From positions 248,001 through 312,000 of the forward strand of contig NZ_VOIQ01000002.1 in NCBI RefSeq assembly GCF_010470675.1: a stretch of 64,000 nucleotides of DNA, written 5' to 3'. Positions 34,003 to 41,899 of this stretch are shown piece by piece (within the stretch, counting starts at the first letter, position 1; each line of letters starts with the position of its first letter). Source of the DNA: Desulfovibrio sp. JC010 (lineage in GTDB: Bacteria > Desulfobacterota > Desulfovibrionia > Desulfovibrionales > Desulfovibrionaceae). The position numbers and the translations under genes were made by a program. The notes beneath the pieces are model-generated. The model had not been told where the DNA came from. It saw nothing but the letters and a program-made list of their open reading frames with translations, and did no database searches.

Positions 34003-35547
34003 CTATTCAACAGAAGCCGACATGGCAGTGACCAGTGCTGCGTAATGGGCCAGCTGGTCCACCAGCCCGGCCATGCTTTCGTGCGCTCTGGACTCAACCA
34101 TCCACATGGAGGAAAGCACAGAGAGCTCCGAACAAGAGGAAAGAATATCCTGTATTCTTTGAAGGTTAGCTAAAAATTTAACTTTCATACTCTCAATGGG
34201 ATTTTCCTGAAGTAGAACGGCCTGCTTATTGAGCAGAAACAACATTTCCCGGCAATCACCAAGTGCTCCGAGCAATCTTTCCCGCAACGCAGCGGAGAGT
34301 TCTATCTTCTGTGCAGCAGTGGAAAAATTTTCTCCGTCAAGAAAACGACGGTAGAGTTCCCGTTGCAGCACAATCCATTTGTGGCGGTCGCTCTGCTCAT
34401 GCCCTGAAAGGGAGGTCAGGGAAATAAACCCCAGTTCATCGCGTCCGGTCTGGTAGGCGCGCACTCCCCTGTTTTCCAGATGCGGCCACTCGCTGCTGTC
34501 AATAAAAGAGGAGACAGCATCAAAAACAACTTCCGGCCCTACTTCCCGGCGGCAGGCATTATCAAAAACGCACTTCTGTCCGAATGGGCAGGGATGGCAA
34601 TCAAGGTCCGGCTCAAAACAGCACAGGTTCGCGGCGGCCGGGCCCGTATCCCACGGCTGGGCCGTAGCCATAAAGATGGCCGCCAGCGGAGTTCCCGATC
34701 CGGCAGCAAGATGCATGGTTCCGGTGTCGTTGGTCACCAGCAAATCCAGACGGCGCAGCACTGCAGCCAATTCCGCCAGAGAAGTACCGCCCATGAGATT
34801 GACCGCCGGAAATTTTGCCCCGTCCAGAATCCGCTTGCCGAGCGGTTTCTCGCTTTCCGAACCCAGCAGTACCGGAACCCTGCGTTTTTCCTTCCATAAT
34901 TTTAAACCCAGTTCCCGGAAGTATTCAACAGGCCAGCGTCTGCGGTCTTCGCTTGCTCCAGGCTGGAACCCCACGAAACCTTTAGCTCCGGGAGCCGGAT
35001 TTTCCAGCAGTTTCAGGGCCGCAACCTTCATTTCAGGCGTTGACTCAGCCAGCTCATAAGCTGCGGGGCGATCAATCCCGGCCACCTTGCTGAAAAGATC
35101 AACCACATTGAACGGGCTGGAGCCGCGGTTGGATGAAGCCATCTGCAGGAATCCGGCCCAGCGGGAGGTATCAGCATTGAACCCGTGATCGTCCATGGCA
35201 AAACCGCGAACCTGACGGTCCCTGCCCAGCCGAAGGGTGATCAGCCGCGCCGGAACGGACGGAGTCAGATTGATGATCAGCGCGGGGTCGAAGGAACTCT
35301 CGATTTCAGTGCAGTATGATTCAAAAATATTGATCGCCTCACGCCAGTCCCGGTCAAGCCCGGCCAGCAGCGATGCTCCGGGCAAAGGAAATGTACGCGA
35401 AACATTGCGCAGCAGCTTTGTTGTACCGGCAAAATTTTTCAGACACATGACACCCACTTCGTAGCCCTGATCAGCAAGGGAAGTGATTACCGGCTGGGTC
35501 TGCAAAAGGTCCCCGAAACGGGTAAGATTTATAACTAGTGCTTTCAT
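34003..35547 (-). CDS. Glycosyltransferase family 9 (heptosyltransferase-like) with helical C-terminal extension
   Basis: A 514-residue protein. Residues 1-350 are GT9-like: MKALVINLTRFGDLLQTQPV, PGASEDRRRWPVEYFRELGLK, LLVTNDTGTMHLAAGSGTPL, and CCFEPDLDCHPCPFGQKCVF, the Cys-rich stretch seen in GT9 enzymes. The remaining 160 residues are helical and resemble no LPS heptosyltransferase, which usually ends near 350. The fused C-terminus and the two downstream helical genes may act together. The nucleotide-heptose specificity cannot be judged. Confidence 0.82.
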   Translation of the reverse strand: MKALVINLTRFGDLLQTQPVITSLADQGYEVGVMCLKNFAGTTKLLRNVSRTFPLPGASLLAGLDRDWREAINIFESYCTEIESSFDPALIINLTPSVPARLITLRLGRDRQVRGFAMDDHGFNADTSRWAGFLQMASSNRGSSPFNVVDLFSKVAGIDRPAAYELAESTPEMKVAALKLLENPAPGAKGFVGFQPGASEDRRRWPVEYFRELGLKLWKEKRRVPVLLGSESEKPLGKRILDGAKFPAVNLMGGTSLAELAAVLRRLDLLVTNDTGTMHLAAGSGTPLAAIFMATAQPWDTGPAAANLCCFEPDLDCHPCPFGQKCVFDNACRREVGPEVVFDAVSSFIDSSEWPHLENRGVRAYQTGRDELGFISLTSLSGHEQSDRHKWIVLQRELYRRFLDGENFSTAAQKIELSAALRERLLGALGDCREMLFLLNKQAVLLQENPIESMKVKFLANLQRIQDILSSCSELSVLSSMWMVESRAHESMAGLVDQLAHYAALVTAMSASVE

Positions 35548-35554
35548 TATAAGA

Positions 35555-35660
35555 ATGCCTCCGGCGGCCCTTCGGGGAGCCTCCCGGCGGGCCCTGCCGG
35601 GGGCCTTAAACCCTTTAAAAAGGGTTTAAGAATCCCAAACTTTTTCAATAGAGCTTCGCC
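35555..35660. repeat. Intergenic palindrome with extra GC-rich boxes
   Basis: The core CTTAAACCCTTT-AA-AAAGGGTTTAAG lies at 35606-35631, preceded by GCCTCCGGCGGCCCTTCGGG and CCCGGCGGGCCCTGCCGGGG, and followed by AATCCCAAACTTTTTCAATA and GAGCTTCGCC. Confidence 0.8.
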
Positions 35661-35727
35661 GCTTTGTTTGGTAAATTTGTATTTTTTTAAGTATATACCG
35701 TAACTCTGAAGACAATGCTACTCACAG

Positions 35728-35776
35728 CAAACGGTAATCTCTGCGGGTAAACGGTTTGATGTTTCCGCCAAACGGT
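35728..35776 (+). promoter_or_regulatory. Three phased AAACGGT direct repeats upstream of acs
   Basis: CAAACGGT (35728-35735), TAAACGGT (35748-35755) and CAAACGGT (35769-35776) recur at 20 and 21 bp, two helical turns, with an inverted copy CCGTTTA at 35806-35812. The pattern suggests binding of a regulator on one DNA face. No named site is recognised and no clear promoter is assigned; the acs start is 147 bp downstream. Confidence 0.45.
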
Positions 35777-35922
35777 TTTTGCTCCCGTTGAGTGATTTTA
35801 TTGCGCCGTTTATCGAAAAGCATGTGCATGCGGGATTAAAAATGTATATAACTACAAGCATCCGGTAAAAATTTTCTGCTGACACAATGCACTAAAAAAA
35901 AACACCCTCAGGAGGCCACCTT

Positions 35923-37908
35923 ATGACTGAAGAACAAAAAATTGAAAGTCTCTCCAAAGAAAGCAGGCTCTTTAATCCTCCTGCCGATTTCCCCGGCGCA
36001 TGCGTGAAAAGCCTTGAAGAGTACAAAGCCATCTATGACCGTTCCATCAACGACATGGAAGGATTCTGGGCTGAACGCGCTGATGAACTGCTCACCTGGG
36101 ACAAGAAGTGGGACAACGTTCTTGACTACGATTTCGACAAGCCGGAAATTAAATGGTTCGAAGGCGGCAAACTCAACGCCTCCGCCAACTGCCTTGACCG
36201 CCACATTGAAAACGGCCGCCGCAACAAGGCCGCGCTCATCTGGCAGGGCGAGGAAGATCATGAAGTAAAAGTCTACACCTACGACATGCTTCACCGCGAA
36301 GTATGCCGCTTTGCCAACGTACTAAAAAAACTGGGCGTGCAGAAAGGCGACCGCGTTTCTATCTACCTGCCCATGATCCCGGAACTGGCCATCGCCATGC
36401 TGGCCTGTACCCGCATCGGCGCACCCCACTCCATCATTTTTGCGGGTTTTAGTTCCAACAGCCTGCGTGACCGCATCAATGACTGCGGTGCAAAAGTCCA
36501 CATCACCGGGGACGGAGTACTGCGCGGCGGACGTAAAATCCCGCTCAAGCCCAACTCCGATGAAGCACTCAAGGAGTGCCCCTCTGTTGAGCAGTGCATT
36601 GTTGTGCCCCGCGCCAACAATGAGATTGAAATGGTCGAAGGGCGTGACCGTCTCTGGGCCGAGCTCATGGAAGACCCGGAAATTACCGACAACTGCCCCT
36701 ACGAGCTGATGGATTCCGAAGATCCGCTCTTCATCCTCTACACCTCCGGCAGTACCGGCAAACCCAAAGGCGTTTTCCACACCACCGGCGGTTACATGAC
36801 CTACGCCGCCCATACCTGCCAGTGGGTATTCGACCTTAAAGATGACGATGTACACTGGTGCACCGCCGACATCGGCTGGGTAACCGGACACTCCTACATT
36901 GTCTATGGACCGCTGGCCCTCGGTGCCACCAGCATTATGTTCGAATCCGTACCCACTTATCCGGACCCGGCAAGGTTCTGGCAAGTCTGCGAAAAATTCC
37001 GCGTTAATATTTTCTACACCGCGCCCACCGCCATCCGCGCACTCATGAAGGAAGGCGATCAGTGGACCAAGAAATACGATCTCTCCAGCCTGCGCATTCT
37101 CGGCACAGTCGGGGAACCCATCAACCCCGAAGCATGGATGTGGTACCACGAAAACATCGGTGCCGAAAAACTGCCCATCGTTGATACCTGGTGGCAGACG
37201 GAAACAGGCGGACACGTCCTTTCTCCCCTGCCCTACGCCACCCCGCTCAAGCCCGGCTCGGCAACCCTCCCGCTGCCCGGCATTGATGCGGCAATTGTGG
37301 ACCGCCACGGCGAAGAAGTCGGTCCCAACGAAGGCGGTTTCCTGGTTATCCGTAAACCGTGGCCCGGCATGCTGCGCGGGGTCTGGGGCAATCAGGAAAG
37401 ATTCAAGCAGCAGTACTTTGAAGGCTTCCCCGGAACCTACGAATCCGGTGACGGAGCACGCAGGGATGAAGACGGCTATTTCTGGATCATGGGCCGCGTG
37501 GATGACGTAATCAACGTTTCCGGCCACAGGCTCGGAACCGCTGAAATCGAATCCGCACTGGTATCCCACCCTGCAACCTCCGAAGCTGCTGTTGTCGGCA
37601 TGCCGCATGAGGTAAAAGGCCAGTCCATCTACGCATACGTAACCCTCAAAGCGGAATACGATGAAGATGACGACCTGATCAAAGAACTGCGCATGCATGT
37701 GCGCAAGGAGATCGGACCTCTGGCGGCACCGGAAGTGATCCAGTTCGCTCCCTCCCTGCCCAAGACCCGCTCCGGCAAGATCATGCGCCGAATCCTGCGC
37801 AAGATTGTAGAAGGCGATACTTCGAACCTCGGCGACACTTCGACACTGGCTGATCCTTCAGTAGTGACCGATCTCATCGAAGGTTATGAAGAAATAATGA
37901 ATCCATAA
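35923..37908 (+). CDS. acs: Acetyl-coenzyme A synthetase (AMP-forming)
   Basis: Acs activates acetate with ATP and CoA through acetyl-AMP. The 661-residue length is typical. Motifs: [20 protein letters not shown] (P-loop-like A3), [26 protein letters not shown] (A5), and the C-terminal domain [19 protein letters not shown] (A8) and [16 protein letters not shown], whose lysine is the usual acetylation site. An AGGAGG lies 7 nt before the ATG. In an acetate-excreting incomplete oxidiser it would scavenge acetate for biosynthesis. It is a single gene with a long upstream region. Confidence 0.97.
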   Translation: MTEEQKIESLSKESRLFNPPADFPGACVKSLEEYKAIYDRSINDMEGFWAERADELLTWDKKWDNVLDYDFDKPEIKWFEGGKLNASANCLDRHIENGRRNKAALIWQGEEDHEVKVYTYDMLHREVCRFANVLKKLGVQKGDRVSIYLPMIPELAIAMLACTRIGAPHSIIFAGFSSNSLRDRINDCGAKVHITGDGVLRGGRKIPLKPNSDEALKECPSVEQCIVVPRANNEIEMVEGRDRLWAELMEDPEITDNCPYELMDSEDPLFILYTSGSTGKPKGVFHTTGGYMTYAAHTCQWVFDLKDDDVHWCTADIGWVTGHSYIVYGPLALGATSIMFESVPTYPDPARFWQVCEKFRVNIFYTAPTAIRALMKEGDQWTKKYDLSSLRILGTVGEPINPEAWMWYHENIGAEKLPIVDTWWQTETGGHVLSPLPYATPLKPGSATLPLPGIDAAIVDRHGEEVGPNEGGFLVIRKPWPGMLRGVWGNQERFKQQYFEGFPGTYESGDGARRDEDGYFWIMGRVDDVINVSGHRLGTAEIESALVSHPATSEAAVVGMPHEVKGQSIYAYVTLKAEYDEDDDLIKELRMHVRKEIGPLAAPEVIQFAPSLPKTRSGKIMRRILRKIVEGDTSNLGDTSTLADPSVVTDLIEGYEEIMNP

Positions 37909-37932
37909 GTATGGCAAAAGGTTGCCCGGAAG

Positions 37933-37961
37933 TTGCCCGGTTCTGCATAAGGACCGGGCAA
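37933..37961 (+). terminator. Weak hairpin after acs
   Basis: Arms TTGCCCGGT (37933-37941) and ACCGGGCAA (37953-37961) form a stem but no T-run follows; it may be an RNA-end or processing structure rather than an intrinsic terminator. Confidence 0.45.
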
Positions 37962-37988
37962 TAGTTCAGCAGCTTCAAGCGTACGAAA

Positions 37989-38113
37989 CAGGCTGCTTAG
38001 AAAGTGCCAGATGCTAGGCGCAAGAAAAACACTGGAACGAAGCGTATCCAGACATACGTGAGTTTCAGTGTTTTTCGCAGCAACGACGCAGATGGCGCTT
38101 TATCGACAGCCTG
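37989..38113. repeat. Large imperfect palindrome with nested arms
   Basis: Outer arms CAGGCTG (37989-37995) and CAGCCTG (38107-38113) enclose GTGCCAGATG ... CAGATGGCGC and an inner pair GAAAAACACTGGAAC / GTTTCAGTGTTTTTC around CGTA-TCCAGACA-TACG. This type of roughly 110-bp GCGCCATCTGC element resembles widespread deltaproteobacterial intergenic repeats. It occurs once here and is unlike the composite family. Confidence 0.7.
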
Positions 38114-38277
38114 ACCGGATGAGACCGGGATATGCGAAAAATGCTTCTAATCTATTTTGGAAGGTGGCTATGGAAGCATCGTGTATTCCGGTCTATTTTT
38201 TTGTCTCCCGCCCTTGCAAATCCACTCCATACTGTTACCATGGGAAATAATAATCCCACCACACACAGGAGTGAGCA

Positions 38278-39126
38278 ATGCGGCGCGAAATACAGCAGAT
38301 ATTTTACGGCGAACCTGTACATGAGGGAGCCGGGGTAAAACTGCACCGGGCCTTCGGTTACTTTGAAGCCTCCCTTTTCGATCCTTTCCTCATGCTGGAC
38401 GACTTCCGTTCCGACAATCCCGAAGACTATCTCAAAGGCTTTCCGTGGCATCCGCACCGGGGCATTGAAACAATCACCTATCTTTTAAAAGGGGACGTGG
38501 AACACGGAGACAGTCTCGGCAATAAAGCTGTGACCAAAGCGGGAAGTGTGCAGTGGATGACTGCCGGAAGCGGCATTATCCATCAGGAAATGCCCAAGGG
38601 AGATGGGAACGGCTCCATGCACGGTTTCCAGCTCTGGGCCAATCTCAGCTCTGAAAACAAAATGGTCGACCCTGAATACAGGGAAATCGAATCATACGAA
38701 ATTCCCGTGGTAAAACGCGAAGACGGCAGCAGCATCAAAATCATTGCCGGGGAAGTGGACGGAGTAAAAGGTCCGGCTGAAGGCATCGGTATCGACCCCG
38801 AATATCTGGATGTTACAATTCCCGCAGGGTTTGAATTCACACACCCCACCAAACGCGGATACACGGCCTTCATTTATATCACATCCGGGGAAGGCACCGT
38901 AAACGACCAGCCAGTGGAAAACCGCTCACTGGTCCTTTTTGAAGATGGTGACCAGCTGATCATAAATGCAGACGACACTCCGCTCAGTTTCCTACTGCTG
39001 ACCGGGAAACCAATCAATGAAATGATATACTGGCGCGGCCCTATCGTCATGCACACCGCCGAAGAACTGGAAAAAGCTTTTCAGGAATATGAAGAAGGCA
39101 CTTTCATCAAGCACCCGCAGCCGTAA
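38278..39126 (+). CDS. Pirin family protein (bicupin)
   Basis: A 282-residue two-cupin protein. The N-terminal cupin shows the metal site HPHRGIETITYLLKGDVEHG with three histidines and a later GIIHQEMP; the C-terminal cupin (LDVTIPAGFEFTHPTKRGYT) is less conserved. Pirins bind Fe and act as quercetin dioxygenases or redox-sensing cofactors; a clear role in anaerobes is missing. The start has AGGAG 7 nt upstream. It is an apparent single gene between acs and the OFA antiporter. Confidence 0.92.
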   Translation: MRREIQQIFYGEPVHEGAGVKLHRAFGYFEASLFDPFLMLDDFRSDNPEDYLKGFPWHPHRGIETITYLLKGDVEHGDSLGNKAVTKAGSVQWMTAGSGIIHQEMPKGDGNGSMHGFQLWANLSSENKMVDPEYREIESYEIPVVKREDGSSIKIIAGEVDGVKGPAEGIGIDPEYLDVTIPAGFEFTHPTKRGYTAFIYITSGEGTVNDQPVENRSLVLFEDGDQLIINADDTPLSFLLLTGKPINEMIYWRGPIVMHTAEELEKAFQEYEEGTFIKHPQP

Positions 39127-39319
39127 ACGGACAAATTTAATGGGCAGACGGCAGATCAGCCGGACGGGATACGGAAATCGCCGATTTATTCCCGTTCACC
39201 GAAAATAGAATGCAGCAAAACCCCAGCCATGCTTTTATAACTGCACGGATAAGGAAAACAGCAGAAAAACCCGGATTCGATAACACAGCGAAAAGATCAA
39301 CTTCAACATCGGGGGCAGA

Positions 39320-40597
39320 ATGAGTGAAACAAAAGTGATGAACAGATGGTTTGCCGTAGTGGGCGCAATCCTCATGCAGCTGGCACTGGGTGCGATCTAT
39401 GCATGGTCGGTATTCACCCCCTCGCTGATTGAGGCCGGATGGAGCAAATTCCAGACTCAGGTGGTTTTTTCCATCGGGCTGGTCAGCTTTGCGATTTCCA
39501 TGGTCTGGGCCGGAAAAAAACTCGCAAAGTGGGGCCCCACGAAACTATCATTTTTGAGCGCGCTGGTACTGGGCGCGGGCTATGCCTTTGCGGGACTCAT
39601 CGGCGGAACCAGTTTTACGGCCCTGTGCATATTCATCGGACTCATCGGCGGGGCCGGGATCGGTCTCGGTTACGTGGTGCCCATCGCAGTAGGCATGCGC
39701 TGGTTTCCGGATAAAAAAGGATTCATCACCGGTCTGGCCGTTGCCGGATTCGGATTTGGAGCCATGGCCTGGGTCAAACTGGCCGGGGCATGGGGCAACC
39801 TCATCGGCACCATCGGCCTTTCCTCCACTTTCTCACTCTACGGCCTGATATTCTGTTTGATGATTGCCGCAGGCGGTATCTGGATGCGCTTTCCCCCGGA
39901 AGGCTGGGTTCCAGAAGGCTATCACCCTGAAACAAACCCGGCAGCAGCCAACGATGCTGAGGAAGAAAATTTCAGCACCACTGAAATGCTCAAAACACCG
40001 CAATTCTATCTCATCTTTGCCACATTCACCTTCAGTGCCGCAGCCGGACTCATGTCCATCGGACTGATGAAACTTTATCCCATGGAAGCATTGCAGGCAT
40101 CCGGGCATACCATTGCGGAAGCCAGCGCCATAGCCGGAACTGCCATGGCTGTATTTTTCAGCCTCGCCAACGGACTGGGCCGCATCATCTGGGGTACCAT
40201 GAGTGACAAGCTGGGGCGCAAGCGTTCCATCCTGCTTATGACCGCCATTCAGGGCGCGACCCTGCTCGCCTTCACCGGAATGGCCGGAAACGCATTCCTG
40301 CTCTACGTGGGCGCGACCATCATCGGCTTCAACTTCGGCGGCAACTTCGCCCTCTTCCCCACTATCACTGCCGACACCTTCGGCACCAAAAGCGTGGGCC
40401 AGAACTACCCGTACATCTTCCTCGCCTACGGAGCAGGCGGCATCGGCGGTCCCATGCTCGGCGGAGTGCTGGGCGACATGGGCAACTTCCCGCTGGCTTT
40501 CACCATCTGCGGAGTCTGCTGCTTCATCGGCGCGGCGGCAATATTCATGGTCAAAAAGCCGCACCGCAATTTAAACGCCAGCCCTGAAACAACATGA
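39320..40597 (+). CDS. MFS transporter, oxalate/formate antiporter (OFA) family
   Basis: A 425-residue, 12-TM major facilitator. The N-terminal signature RWFAVVGAILMQLALGAIYA, the WSVFTPSL stretch and the C-terminal NFGGNFALFPTITADTFG are typical OFA family sequences. Family members exchange or import small carboxylates such as oxalate, formate, pyruvate or lactate; the ligand cannot be assigned here. A sulfate reducer would use it for carboxylate uptake or exchange, which is inference. A strong terminator follows. Confidence 0.9.
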   Translation: MSETKVMNRWFAVVGAILMQLALGAIYAWSVFTPSLIEAGWSKFQTQVVFSIGLVSFAISMVWAGKKLAKWGPTKLSFLSALVLGAGYAFAGLIGGTSFTALCIFIGLIGGAGIGLGYVVPIAVGMRWFPDKKGFITGLAVAGFGFGAMAWVKLAGAWGNLIGTIGLSSTFSLYGLIFCLMIAAGGIWMRFPPEGWVPEGYHPETNPAAANDAEEENFSTTEMLKTPQFYLIFATFTFSAAAGLMSIGLMKLYPMEALQASGHTIAEASAIAGTAMAVFFSLANGLGRIIWGTMSDKLGRKRSILLMTAIQGATLLAFTGMAGNAFLLYVGATIIGFNFGGNFALFPTITADTFGTKSVGQNYPYIFLAYGAGGIGGPMLGGVLGDMGNFPLAFTICGVCCFIGAAAIFMVKKPHRNLNASPETT

Positions 40598-40675
40598 TTT
40601 CATCAGATCACTGAGAACTTCTCATATCTGTAGAAACTCCTAGCGGAAGTTTGCTCATTTAACTTCCGTACCCCC

Positions 40676-40720
40676 AAAACTCCCCGTCCGGCGCATGGTG
40701 TGCCGATGCGGGGAGTTTTT
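40676..40720 (+). terminator. Rho-independent terminator after the OFA transporter
   Basis: Arms AAAACTCCCCG (40676-40686) and CGGGGAGTTTT (40709-40719) have an inner CGGC/GCCG pair and a run of five Ts. Confidence 0.92.
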
Positions 40721-40800
40721 GCGGCTTTTCAAAATATCCCCTATTGAATTCCCCCACTGATCCGCATACCATTTCCCTCAACAAAAACAGGAGCCACCCC

Positions 40801-41076
40801 ATGTCCCAACACCGCTGCCACTGGGCAAACCACGAACTCGAAACAACCTACCACGACACCGAATGGGGCGTACCCCTGCATGATGACCGCCGTCACTTTG
40901 AATTCCTCACCCTTGAAGGCGCGCAGGCCGGACTCTCATGGCTGACCGTGCTTAAAAAACGCGGATTCAATTTCGTGGGACCGACCATCTGCTATGCATA
41001 CATGCAGGCCACCGGAATGGTTAACGATCATCTAATCAGCTGTTTTCGCCACAAAGAACTGCTCAAACTTAAATAG
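40801..41076 (+). pseudogene. tag: DNA-3-methyladenine glycosylase I with in-frame internal deletion
   Basis: The 91-residue product aligns to both ends of Tag (usual length about 187). It starts CHWANHELETTYHDTEWGVP, continues through the active-site LEGAQAGLSWLTVLKKR, then jumps to GFNFVGPTICYAYMQATGMV and NDHLISC. The zinc ligands (N-terminal Cys and His, C-terminal NDHxxxC) and the catalytic Glu remain, but roughly 95 central residues with most of the helical base-binding core are missing. The junction falls in a LKKR sequence found at both ends of the missing part in Tag, fitting recombination between short repeats. The start has AGGAG. It is probably inactive. Confidence 0.82.
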
Positions 41077-41294
41077 ATTTAAGCACCCCTTGAAAACATC
41101 ATTTCTATTTACATTCACATTCCCCTCAAGCCTTGACACACCGCACTTCTGGCACTAATTCTTACGAGTTGCCGGGAAAGGCAACCAGTGAACCGGAACC
41201 GGATTTTATAAAACCCGTCCGGTCTTTTTTTTCCAATGCAATTTAAACAGGCCGACCGCGCCGGACTTCGCGCAGCCTGACAAGGAGAATTCTA
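41077..41294. other. Leader region of the LSm-like gene
   Basis: The region contains TTGACA at 41133-41138, 17 bp before a weak -10-like TAATTC, then two successive RNA hairpins ending in eight Ts (41168-41232) and a 62-nt leader to the next start codon. Confidence 0.55.
41168..41232 (+). ncRNA. Attenuator-like or small RNA structure upstream of the LSm-like gene
   Basis: Hairpin 1 is GTTGCC-GGGAAA-GGCAAC (41168-41185). Hairpin 2 pairs ACCGG (41192-41196) with CCGGT (41219-41223) and GGATTT with AAACCC (41201-41206 / 41211-41216), and is followed directly by TTTTTTTT (41225-41232), a complete intrinsic terminator 62 nt before the next start codon. It could be a short independent RNA or a premature terminator controlling the downstream gene. 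No known riboswitch consensus is recognised. Confidence 0.6.
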
Positions 41295-41645
41295 ATGGCT
41301 TACGATGTAAAGCTTTTCAAACTGATCAACGGCGACATGGTTATCGGTAAGTGGGACGAAGCAAACAACAAAATCACTGATCCCGCAGTGCTCCAGACCG
41401 TTCCCGCACAGCAGGGCGTACAGATGATGATCCTGCCCTTCGGCTACCCCTTTGATAACGAAATCGAAGGCGAAATCGACGGCCGCCACATCATTTACGA
41501 GTACAAGAACTGTCCCGAAGATGTTTCCACCAAGTACCTCGAAGCTTCCAGCAACCTGACCCTCTCCTCCGGAGGCCTCGGCGGCATGGGATCAGGAATG
41601 GGCGGCGGTAACGTTTCCGATATTTCTGAACTTTTGAAGAAATAG
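41295..41645 (+). CDS. Small conserved protein, possible LSm-like fold
   Basis: A 116-residue protein with a well-placed AAGGAG. The first 75 residues (KLFKLINGDMVIGKWDEANN, VLQTVPAQQGVQMMILPFGYPF) have the strand-Gly-Asp pattern seen in Sm/LSm-like barrels, followed by a Gly/Ser-rich tail (SSGGLGGMGSGMGGG) ending in DISELLKK. The low-complexity tail and the strong start suggest an abundant cytoplasmic protein. The LSm idea is by eye only; it could bind RNA or be a structural protein. Confidence 0.65.
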   Translation: MAYDVKLFKLINGDMVIGKWDEANNKITDPAVLQTVPAQQGVQMMILPFGYPFDNEIEGEIDGRHIIYEYKNCPEDVSTKYLEASSNLTLSSGGLGGMGSGMGGGNVSDISELLKK

Positions 41646-41651
41646 TTTTTA

Positions 41652-41850
41652 ATGCCTCCGGCGGCTGGGGAAGGGGAACTTTTGGAAAAGTTCCCCTTCC
41701 CCAGACCCCATCCCCTCAAAACTTTTTAGTATGCTTCGCAATTAGCGCACTAAGACGCTCTTCGAATATAAAAACGGCGAAGCCCTAATAAAAGTTTTTG
41801 AAGAGTCCAGAGAAACTTTTTCCAAAAAGTTTCTTTGGCCGCCGGAGGCA
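41652..41850. repeat. Composite intergenic palindrome, two cores
   Basis: The left core is a roughly 19-bp inverted repeat CTGGGGAAGGGGAACTTTT / AAAAGTTCCCCTTCCCCAG (41665-41704), preceded by GCCTCCGGCGG. The right core CCAGAGAAACTTTTT / AAAAAGTTTCTTTGG (41807-41838) is followed by CCGCCGGAGGC. An inner box CGGCGAAGCCCTAATAAAAG (41775-41794) faces the earlier half. A tail AGCGCGTAGCGCATCAAATC follows at 41867. Confidence 0.85.
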
Positions 41851-41899
41851 AAGTTTTTTCATAAAAAGCGCGTAGCGCATCAAATCTCAGGGTGTACTT

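Noticed and set aside
36322-37698. Long reading frame (458 codons) antisense to acs
   Set aside because: Acs is fully supported by its motifs on the other strand; the antisense frame has no domain, no start signal and a composition typical of shadow frames. The same applies to long antisense frames at 46726-48228 and 61754-63352.
41150-41175. TGGCAC followed by TTGC, possible sigma-54 promoter before the LSm-like gene
   Set aside because: The GG and GC elements are not at the required spacing; the GC dinucleotide is missing at the -12 position.
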